Source: Sergeia podlipaevii
Taxonomy: Eukaryota; Euglenozoa; Kinetoplastea; Trypanosomatida; Trypanosomatidae
Assembly (NCBI GenBank): GCA_030849805.1
Contig: JASANZ010002163.1
Location: 1-59,398, forward strand
Direction: 5' to 3'
Length of the DNA: 59,398 bases
Made by a program: the position numbers and the translations under genes. The notes beneath the pieces were generated by a model. It was not told where the DNA came from and did no database searches. It saw nothing but the letters and a program-made list of their open reading frames with translations. This document shows positions 1 to 7,636 of the stretch, piece after piece (positions within the stretch are counted from its first letter, which is position 1; every line of letters starts with the position of its first letter).

Positions 1-1480
1 AGATCCTGAAAATGTGTTCTGCACCCGCACCTTGGCTGATCGCTCCGTCAAGAAGTCAGCAACCCATCGGATTAGCATGGGACATACATGGTACCGCTCT
101 AGCGCTCTAATGATGCAGCCATGATCCACTGAGCCAAATGCGCGTGAGTAGCCGATAAACACCGTACCCACCTTTTCCTTTTCTTCTCTGCCATGAGCCA
201 TTGCCATCAGATGCACTAGAGGGTCTACTGTTGACCGGTTGGGACGAAACCCCGACTGTTGGGGAAGGATCTGCGACTCCACCGTGTCCCTTATCCGCAT
301 GGCCACCATTCTTTCCATCAGCTTGCAGAGATCGCTGGTAAGCGTGACTGGGTGATACGAGGTAGGGTCATCAGCAGATTTCTCAGGCTTTAGCGGTGAG
401 ATGATAGCACCCCGTTTCCACGACGTTGGTACCATGGACCTGCTGGGACTCCTGTTGAACAGTCTGAGCAGCAGCCTCCGTGCCACATAGGGCAGAGCCA
501 GAAGAGATTCCACATGAATGTTGTCAGGGCCCGGAGCCGAGCCAGCATGCATCGCCTTGAGGGCTACCCTGAATTCCGCCATACAGAAACGCTTCACGGC
601 AAATTCTGGACGTGGCGGGACGCGCATCGGTGAAGCCTCGGGGTGCTTCGTAGACTTCTTGGCATACAACCTCGCCAAAACGTCCGCATGCACCTTGCGC
701 GAAATCGGGGCATCTCGTACGACCATGACAGGAGTGGCAAGCGGTCTTGGGGCATAGATGGACTGTACAAGGTTCCAGCTTCATGACGTCCTAGTGTCCA
801 GTTGTCCACACCGCTCTTTCCAACGCAGCACCGCAATCTCTCAGAGGCGACGCCGCCTCTCCAGAATCAGCTGGTACTGCCGACGTACATCCACGCACTT
901 CTCTATACCTTTGTCCATGTTTTCCAGCTCCTCGCTCCAAAACGGCGCATATTTAGCCACCGCACAGGGAACGCAGCATTTGGTCGCTTGGCGAATAGCT
1001 ACGTCAAGAGCCTTCTCAAACCCGTGTGCCGTCACAGTTTTGCGAACCTCCCTGTCAAGAGGAGGATTCAGCACACGCAAACTCCGAATGTGGCCCAACC
1101 TGTCCCGTTTCTTCGATGCCATCCCCGCCCTACGACGACAAAAGATTTCCTTCCTCCTGTGGTCCTTCCAGAGCTTATAATCTCGGGCGTACGTACGCGC
1201 TATGTCCTGCACAGCCCGAGTCATAAGTGGCTGGTAGAACTCCATCTTCATCTTTTCCAGGAGTAGAGTCTCTTTGATGTCTTCGTAACGATGATGGGGT
1301 CTTTATCGAGGCCAACACCCACTTCATAAGTGATCCATGCATGTCCGCTATCTGGTACAAACTTGGCGTTCCACCCCGAGGCATCACAGTTCTTCGATAT
1401 GGTGATATCAGGGGAGGATTGCCGTGCGGAAGCTCGAGAACGTGAGTTAGTTCGACGGACCCATGCTGCCCGAACAAGTT
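1..1480 (-). mobile_element. Decayed ingi/L1Tc-type non-LTR retrotransposon (endonuclease end and reverse transcriptase), continues off the left edge
   Basis: Read on the minus strand, one frame is open from about 1251 to the window edge apart from two TGA codons (841-843 and 781-783). It shows the pre-RT linker with APGPDNIHVE, then SWKRGAIISPLKP, SYHPVTLTSDLCKLMERMV, GFRPNRSTVD and SRAFGSVDHG, the usual order of fingers and palm motifs in trypanosomatid ingi/L1Tc elements. Upstream, in a different frame (about 1430-1262), SSPDITISKNCD and DSGHAWITYEV match the end of an apurinic-type endonuclease domain. The element is therefore broken: a frameshift near 1255, two in-frame stops, truncation of most of the endonuclease, and reverse-transcriptase motif A reads GYSRAFG, where family members have Asp in place of both Gly; the first Asp is catalytic. 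It cannot move by itself. The right-hand boundary is approximate and falls where the cysteine-rich frame begins. Confidence 0.88.
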
Positions 1481-2350
1481 TTGCAGCCATCAATATCGCA
1501 TGTAAAGCGACTGCTCCCAAAGAACCAGTACACGAGTTTGCATTAGTGGTAAACTTCATTAGTGGAGCATATTCTGCAATGATTAATTGCCGTAAAATTT
1601 GTGACACCGTCCTTTGAGAAACTCATATCCGTCTTCGTAAAGTGCGCGTTGCTCGTCAGTTGAGCGAGTCCGGCATTTTTTAATGATCGTACACTTGCGG
1701 CATTTCCCTTGGTGAACAGTATATTCCTCGTTTCAGTTATTGCACAGTCCAAACTCCTTGCAGAGGGTGTGCAGTTCTTAATGGTGCAAAGGACACACCC
1801 GTTCGTAAAGTGTAAATGTTTTGTAACGGTCACAAAGCACGTCGTCATCTGAGCACGTCAAGCAACCGTGAGAGGGCACTGCAAGCACCAGTTGTCATAA
1901 AGAGTATGTGGTGTTTGGCAGTCGTGGAAGACCTCATGTGAACAGCAGGTTTTACAAAGATCAATCATGTCGCACATGTAACACTTGCCTGCATCTAACG
2001 TAAACCCCTCCGCTCATTTATCGTGTATGCAACCCTCTTTGTAGCGCGCGGTTCCCACCACATCGCAGCTCGCACATTTGTTCTCGTGAAGCAAGTGCAT
2101 ATCGCTGCAGGCCCCGCAGAGACCATCCTCCCAAGCAGTCAGTACAACTGGAATTGTTGCATTCTACACAACAGGAGAACGAGTTCAGTATGTAGAGCTC
2201 TTCACATCATGTACATATGTCCACAGACACGCAGTCAACAGCAGCACTTCTTTTCACTGCCGCAGGCCCACATCATGAAATGGAGCAGTGAATGTGCAGA
2301 AAGGAAAATCCTCCTTACATCCATGCTAAGGACTCTGCGCGCAAGTATGT
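1480..2350 (-). pseudogene. Relic of a cysteine-rich CxxC repeat protein
   Basis: Translating the minus strand in all three frames gives short cysteine-rich stretches that switch frame and are cut by stops: CGACSDMHLLHENKCASCD, GKCYMCDMIDLCKTCCSHEV, FTNGCVLCTIKNCTPS, GKCRKCTIIKKCRTR and INHCRICSTNEVY. Most share the pattern [Y/F]xxxG-C-x2-C-x4/5-C, with a Tyr/Phe before a Gly-Cys start, so this looks like a tandem CxxC module protein resembling furin-like or VSP-like surface proteins. One module (CDMIDLCKTC) also resembles a ZZ finger. No start codon or intact frame remains. It lies directly upstream (in transcription sense) of the retroelement, which may have inserted into it. The family is not identified; the pseudogene status rests on multiple frame changes and stops. 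Confidence 0.6.
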
Positions 2351-2901
2351 ACAAGCGATGATACGGCCGAATAGAAGGGCCAGCAACCGTATCATAGCGC
2401 TCTACACTGAAAAGAAACACTTGGTAGTGTAGAACGAGGGAAATCAACAGTCTTCAAGTGTCTTCATTATGCTAAGAGCAGCAAAAGACATTTAAAAGAT
2501 AAATCGAGAGAAAATGTAATAAAGTGAAGGAATAAACGTTTTCTTGTTTTGAAAGCATTGTTGGTTTGTCAAAAAAAAAAAAAACTGCAAATAGAAGAGA
2601 AGTTTAAAAATGACTATAATGTGCTTGTTGCATTTGATCTACAGATTTGTGTAAAGACAAGAAAAGATTTGTTACCAGAAGATAACGTCTTGCGTACTAA
2701 TGGCAACAATCTCGCCTCGTTGAGTGTTGCAGCTTATGGTGGTGCGGATAAACAAAGAGTCAATGGTTTTTTTTCATGAAGAAATAAAAGTTGCAGTTAA
2801 CCAGCATATGTCTAAAAGGACAAATTAGATATGTCACATAGAACTTGACGCCCGTGATCAAGCGAGAATCATTTTATTTTAAGTTTATTACGCGCTTTGC
2901 A
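2351..2901. other. Spacer without recognised gene
   Basis: A/T-rich sequence with a 15-base A run near 2571-2585 and the 3' flank of NAF1. The plus-strand frame here has no recognisable protein features. Nothing else is seen. Confidence 0.6.
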
Positions 2902-3753
2902 TTAACGCAACCACTCTGGTATGACGACGCCAGCGCTGCTATGCATCTCTTTAGTCGTGTCAGTGCCTTTACTAGTCACGTCTTGTCCCTCAACAGGCCA
3001 CGCCACATCCTCGTCAAATTGCTCTTCCGAGCTGACACTCCCCTCACGCCCCCTCAGCTTACTTTCCCGCTTCCATTGGAGTTCCTTCTCGTCGTCAGAG
3101 AAATCTGGGCGAACGTTCTCTGGCAGTTCTTCGTCGTTAATGTAGCTTGCATCAGTACCTTTCCTGCCGTCACACAAAATCATTGGATCGTAGATCACTT
3201 TATGATGAGCGAGATGGTAGTGCAGTGCTGTCCCGGATTGGAGCTCTCCCTTTGAAACCAGATCAGCTATCTGCTGAGGTTTGGAAAGAATGGCGTAATA
3301 TGCGTGCTGTACCGGTCCTAGCAGAGATGCTATCGTGCCAATGTACTCGCCGGTTGAAAGACACAAACGGGTTCCAATGTCCATTGCCAGGGCACCATCA
3401 GCGCTTTCTGCAATCAAAACTTTCTTGCTAGGCTGAACAGAAGTGAGGTGCGCTACATGACCTTCGGAAAACTCACTTACTGGAATCGTCAATTCCTCCT
3501 CTGGAACTTCTGCGGTTAACGCGTCGCTCACATCTAGAGCGATATCGGGGTGTGGATATGCTCGATCTGCGTCACTGTCTTCACCACTTTCACCTGATTC
3601 AGGCGATTCATGCCTCTGACGCCTTAAAATTGGTTCTGAATCAACTGAACTAATCGAAACTCCCCTCTTCTGCGGGTTGACGTCGACAAAAAATGGGCAC
3701 GGATCGCAGTGCTCAATACTTGGATCTTTTGAAGGTAGTGTGCTTGCCTCCAT
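2902..3753 (-). CDS. NAF1: NAF1, H/ACA ribonucleoprotein assembly factor
   Basis: NAF1 is a nuclear chaperone that holds the place of Gar1 on the dyskerin/Nhp2/Nop10 core while H/ACA snoRNPs are built. The 283-residue product has an acidic Ser/Glu-rich N-terminal region, then a Gar1/Naf1 beta-barrel at about residues 95-200 (HVAHLTSVQPSKKVLI, GTRLCLSTGEYIGTIASLLGP, AYYAILSKP), followed by the NAF1 signature KGTDASYINDEEL (about 198-210) and FSDDEKE (218-224), which distinguishes NAF1 from Gar1. The C-terminus is acidic and low-complexity. The ATG at 3751-3753 is preceded by a thymidine tract and an AG (3759-3760). SHQ1, which protects dyskerin earlier in the same pathway, is encoded at 53982-55616. 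Stop codon TAA. Confidence 0.9.
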   Translation of the reverse strand: MEASTLPSKDPSIEHCDPCPFFVDVNPQKRGVSISSVDSEPILRRQRHESPESGESGEDSDADRAYPHPDIALDVSDALTAEVPEEELTIPVSEFSEGHVAHLTSVQPSKKVLIAESADGALAMDIGTRLCLSTGEYIGTIASLLGPVQHAYYAILSKPQQIADLVSKGELQSGTALHYHLAHHKVIYDPMILCDGRKGTDASYINDEELPENVRPDFSDDEKELQWKRESKLRGREGSVSSEEQFDEDVAWPVEGQDVTSKGTDTTKEMHSSAGVVIPEWLR

Positions 3754-4104
3754 GTATGCTATTTCCTTTTTTAAAAAAAAAAATGTTGTAAAGTTTAGTT
3801 AACAATATTATTTTGCAAAGAACAGCGCTCCATAGCAGAACAATTGAAAAGCAAAGCAACAAAAATGTGTCAAAAATAGAATAGAAATAATTAAAAATAC
3901 AGAATGTAGTAGCTAAGACATGTTGCATTCCCCTTTCCTCTTTTCAAGTAATTTATGCCGTTACTCTTGCTGCGATAGAATTGGCATTCCAAACAACAGG
4001 TGCCCCCAAAACAAAATGATATCTTTTTTTCCGTGTGTGTGTGTGTGGACGTGCATATAAAAATATATGGGTGATACTGGTGAGCAAAATCTACAAAACG
4101 TAAT

Positions 4105-6186
4105 TTACATCTTTTTGTTTTTTGCCTTTTCCTTCTCCTTGTCTCTAACAATTCTATACAAGTGGGCATAGCTAGACTCGTGATTAGCCGTGAGAAGTGA
4201 AAGGTCGGCATTTTTGTATGCTTTCGCCACCAAATTTCGTGCTTTTCCACTGCAGGCCATAATTGATTTGACTTCCGGTGGAATTGCTGCATCAAATTTC
4301 TGCTTATCTACAATGTACGCTTCGGTAAGTCCAAAGCTGGTCGCCGTGCACGTATACTGTGCGAAGGAAACGGCAAACTCGTAAGCGCCAAAGACACACG
4401 TTTGACCGCGAGCGGAAGCCGAGGTGTCTTGGCTGTTAACTCTCAAACGGAACGTTTCCTGCTCCCCATTCATGGCCACCGTCACATCAATTGTCCCGTT
4501 GAGGACAATCACAAAAGATGTTAGCGGCTGGCCCATCAGTACAAGACGCTCACCGTTAAGGAAAACGCAAGGATCACATAGCTCGTAAACACGAGATATA
4601 TGCGCGGGTATAAGGCAGAAGGCAAGAAAAGGATCTGATTTGATCAATGATGGTACCCGATCTTGCTTACGCATCTCCAGCGCACGATCCAGCTTTGCTG
4701 CCTTCCTACAGTGCAACAATGCAGCTGGTTCAGACATCCCAACGTCAATAAGGGTGTCCCTCCGCATGCGCCAAACGTCGCAATAGTTAATGCTAACAAT
4801 TGAGTACCGTTTGCGTTCGTTGACTCCACACGAACATTCGAACATGCCTATGCAACTACCAGTCGTTACTTTTGTCTCACTTCCGTTGCAATCGCGTTGA
4901 ACTGCTATTCCATCTTGAACAAAGTAGACAGAAGAATCCATGTCGCCATTCTTAAATAAGTAGTCCCCGTCATGAAGAACAATTGGCTCAACATTTGCTA
5001 TCAGTTTCTCTAAACCGTCATCGCCAAATTTCTGAAAGTAAGAAAACTTGCGTAAGAACTCAACCTTCAGCGGAAAAAAGCGTTGTAAGTTCTGTCGGCG
5101 GCGCTCATCCGTGGCCTCTCGCTGCTTGCTCGCTATTTCGGGGCTAAGAAATTTGGCCACCTCGTCGTAGGCCTCTGGAGAGACTGCCCAAAAACCAATG
5201 TCTGTTTCACAGTAAATAGATGCTGAACGCGGCTCTTTGCATACAAGCGCAAACTCACCCACGTAGCACGGTGCTTTAATTTGAAACACACCGTTTGAGT
5301 TTTCCTTGCTGCGCCGTTTGTCCTTGCCTTTTTTGGGAAGAATAATGGACACTTCGCCTGTCGTAATCATAAACATGGCACGTCCAATATCGCCCTCGTG
5401 CATCAAGAACGTGCCTGCCTTCATATACTGAGGTCGCGCTTTGGCAGCAAGCTGCTCAAGGAGTGCAGCTGGCCACCCAGTAAAAAAAAAGCCGTACATG
5501 CTTTGAATGACTTGGGGGTGGGGATATGGTATGGACTGTAGATGCTGCCGAGTAAGTTCGGCAATGTCTCGACGTTTTCGCTTAAGAGCCACAAACCGTT
5601 TCACCATCGGTGCCATGAGGTGAGAAAAAGTCTCCAGGGCCTCCTGGACTTTTCGCTCTTGAATTAATGCAGTCAGAAATACGTGAGAGACAATAATGCG
5701 GTACCACAGCTGCGCGCGCAAGACACGCTTCTCCATCTGCATTAGCTCCAGCAAGTTTTTGTGCCGAAAATAGATGTCTTCCCTCCGAGCCTCAGCCACT
5801 TGGAATTCTTCTTGCCGAAGCCTGGATTTCTCTTCTTCAAGTTGTGTCGCATGTGAACGAACACTGCGGATGTGCTCGTCACTGTTGCGCTGGCTCGCTG
5901 TGGACAAACGCTGCTGGAACAACTCACCGTCTACTACAGTGGGCTTCTCTAGCCGTGAAAGAATGACCTTCTTCTCCCATTCGCTAATAATATGCTTACC
6001 ATACAGTTCATTTTCAGAAATGGAAATAAATTGGTGCTTTCGTGAAAGGTGAGGTGCCGGTGGACATTGAAACTCCTTCACAGGTTCTAGGTTATCTGTG
6101 CTTGCATCTGAAGCCTCATAATCCTGTGGGAGGGGTACTTGAACAGCTGTGAGGAGCCAACTGTCATTTGATAGCTGAAATGCCAT
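4105..6186 (-). CDS. Protein with three cyclic-nucleotide-binding-like domains
   Basis: This 693-residue protein has an N-terminal charged, probably coiled-coil region (about 90-200, rich in Glu/Arg/Leu) and three tandem cNMP-binding-like beta-rolls at roughly 240-360, 380-480 and 535-640. The first keeps a good phosphate-binding cassette, VGEFALVCKEPRSASI, with the Glu and Arg that contact the cyclic nucleotide phosphate in PKA and Epac. The second (SCIGMFECSCGVNERKRYS) and third are degenerate there. There is no kinase, channel or guanine-exchange domain, so it is not a PKA regulatory subunit by layout, though kinetoplastid PKA regulators are divergent in ligand choice. A basic Lys-rich C-terminal tail ends the protein. 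Its ligand and role are unknown; a signalling or flagellar scaffold is a guess only. Confidence 0.8.
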   Translation of the reverse strand: MAFQLSNDSWLLTAVQVPLPQDYEASDASTDNLEPVKEFQCPPAPHLSRKHQFISISENELYGKHIISEWEKKVILSRLEKPTVVDGELFQQRLSTASQRNSDEHIRSVRSHATQLEEEKSRLRQEEFQVAEARREDIYFRHKNLLELMQMEKRVLRAQLWYRIIVSHVFLTALIQERKVQEALETFSHLMAPMVKRFVALKRKRRDIAELTRQHLQSIPYPHPQVIQSMYGFFFTGWPAALLEQLAAKARPQYMKAGTFLMHEGDIGRAMFMITTGEVSIILPKKGKDKRRSKENSNGVFQIKAPCYVGEFALVCKEPRSASIYCETDIGFWAVSPEAYDEVAKFLSPEIASKQREATDERRRQNLQRFFPLKVEFLRKFSYFQKFGDDGLEKLIANVEPIVLHDGDYLFKNGDMDSSVYFVQDGIAVQRDCNGSETKVTTGSCIGMFECSCGVNERKRYSIVSINYCDVWRMRRDTLIDVGMSEPAALLHCRKAAKLDRALEMRKQDRVPSLIKSDPFLAFCLIPAHISRVYELCDPCVFLNGERLVLMGQPLTSFVIVLNGTIDVTVAMNGEQETFRLRVNSQDTSASARGQTCVFGAYEFAVSFAQYTCTATSFGLTEAYIVDKQKFDAAIPPEVKSIMACSGKARNLVAKAYKNADLSLLTANHESSYAHLYRIVRDKEKEKAKNKKM

Positions 6187-6701
6187 TGCGTACGTTCAAA
6201 AATCTTTTGAGTGTATAACAAAAGAAATGTAGGAATTTTTCAACAAAAGGAAAAGTACATAAATAGCATGGCTAATCATATGAACGGCTTCACAAAAATG
6301 TATAGCCGCCGGACATAGAGGCACCAGCACATCCCGCTTTGCAGGAAAAAACAATCTTTCATTCCTTGTTAAAGTATGCCATAGCACACAAGTAATGCAT
6401 TGCCAAAGGAAGCGGCCATTAACGATGGTAGAGATACCTAATCAGGTGACTACACTCGCACCTCTGACTAAAACAACGTTTTTTTTTTTAAGAATACACT
6501 AGTCTTATAAGTAAACTTAAGTATATTTGCACCCCCCCCCAACCCGTAAAGAGAAGGCAAGTTGAAAGAAGTTATTGTAGCTCATAGCGCACACAAACTG
6601 CCATACCACCCTTCCACCAGCAGATAATGCACGTATGCCACGCTATACGCCGTGGATCATGTTGATATGTTCGCGCAAAAATTAAAAAAAAAGAAACGCA
6701 A
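6187..6701 (-). other. Spacer with trans-splicing signals for the cNMP-binding gene
   Basis: On the minus strand a pyrimidine-rich stretch (about 6220-6255) precedes AG dinucleotides shortly before the ATG at 6186. The spacer also has a T run (6480-6489) and a 9-10 base C run ending at 6540. No coding frame is seen. Confidence 0.5.
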
Positions 6702-7262
6702 TCAGTCCTCTGGGTCTGGATCTGTGCACTTGAGCTTTCTTTTCGTCTTCACTCGAAACAAGTCTTTGCTGCTAAGTTCATCTGGCCCAGTCCATCTACC
6801 AAGCTTCTTCAACGTAGCCTTGATTTCCTCAACATCACGAGGATCCATTTTGTTGTGAAAACGTCGAATGAATTCCTCAGGGCTCACAGGGTCAACGTGG
6901 TTGTGAACAGCCTTCAGAGTATCGGCGTCGTATTTGTAGTATGTTTGACCCGTCTTTGGATTACTGTATATTGGCACGAGCCCAGCACGCAATGCTTCGT
7001 AGACTTGTTGTCCTTTAAAATTAAGTAGCTCCGCGTCTTCAGGCGATGCATCACGGTTATTCCAGAACTCAAATTTAGTCTGCTTCCATGCCTTGATTAT
7101 TGTGTTGGCATCGGTGTCAAACTTGCGGACGTACAACTTAAGAAGTCGCCGATACAGCAAAGATGGGACAATAGGAACTAACTCGGGGGTAGGGATTGCA
7201 TCCTCCGGTTTGGGTGAGATAAAAGTCACCTTCGGACCCAGTAAAACACAGGCGCGCCTCAT
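6702..7262 (-). CDS. LYR-motif protein, probably mitochondrial
   Basis: The ATG at 7260-7262 was chosen over the longer open frame because the extension is a hydrophobic run encoded by the upstream T tract. The 186-residue product carries SLLYRRLLKLYVRKF with the Leu-Tyr-Arg tripeptide at residues 36-38, followed by a helix with KAWKQTKFEFWNNRD, the pattern of the complex-1 LYR family (L-Y-R, then aromatic and Arg/Asn). LYR proteins are small mitochondrial factors that bind acyl carrier protein and act in respiratory complex, Fe-S or mitoribosome assembly. A second conserved-looking block, FKGQQVYEALRAGLVPIYS and GQTYYKYD (about 100-130), and a basic C-terminus lie outside the family core. 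Which complex it serves cannot be told. Confidence 0.65.
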   Translation of the reverse strand: MRRACVLLGPKVTFISPKPEDAIPTPELVPIVPSLLYRRLLKLYVRKFDTDANTIIKAWKQTKFEFWNNRDASPEDAELLNFKGQQVYEALRAGLVPIYSNPKTGQTYYKYDADTLKAVHNHVDPVSPEEFIRRFHNKMDPRDVEEIKATLKKLGRWTGPDELSSKDLFRVKTKRKLKCTDPDPED

Positions 7263-7636
7263 TCGCACTCTAAGAAAAGCTTTGAAAGATGAGAAGGTAA
7301 GTAACAAGCAAAGATAAAAGGGAAAACAAAGCATCGCCAAAATGAAGAACATAAAGATTAAAAAAAAAAAAAAAGACAGCACTCGTAAACAACCATACAA
7401 GTATGTTCCTCCTTCATTCTCTGTGGAAAGCGCCTGTTAGTCACACGCAAGTGTTGCTGATAAGAAAATAATGATAACACGCATGGCAAAATGTTTACTA
7501 CCGTTCCATCAGAAATGTTAAGTTTATAGATTCGTTTGTGACGCAACTCTCTCCTCCTCGTTTTGCAGTGCCACAGAGTACTATTTTCAATTGTTGTCCC
7601 ATGCAGGAGAATATGCGCATGCGCATTGTTCTCTTC
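7263..7636 (-). promoter_or_regulatory. Spacer with polypyrimidine tract and AG acceptors upstream of the LYR gene
   Basis: Read on the minus strand, about 15 consecutive T (7360-7374) are followed by further pyrimidine-rich sequence and AG dinucleotides within the last 20 bases before the ATG (CTTTTCTTAG and AG just before GTGCG). This is a typical spliced-leader acceptor region. No gene is seen in the rest. Confidence 0.55.

Noticed and set aside
781..843. Idea that TGA is read as an amino acid, given in-frame TGAs in the retroelement and in the small frame at 33 kb
   Set aside because: The NAF1, LYR, WD40 and other neighbours use TAA, TAG and TGA as ordinary stops and show no in-frame TGA; pseudogene decay explains the retroelement case.
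2549..2779. Plus-strand frame of 76 codons between the Cys-rich relic and NAF1
   Set aside because: It starts within an A run, lies opposite to the transcription direction and has no recognisable motif; composition is explained by A-rich DNA.
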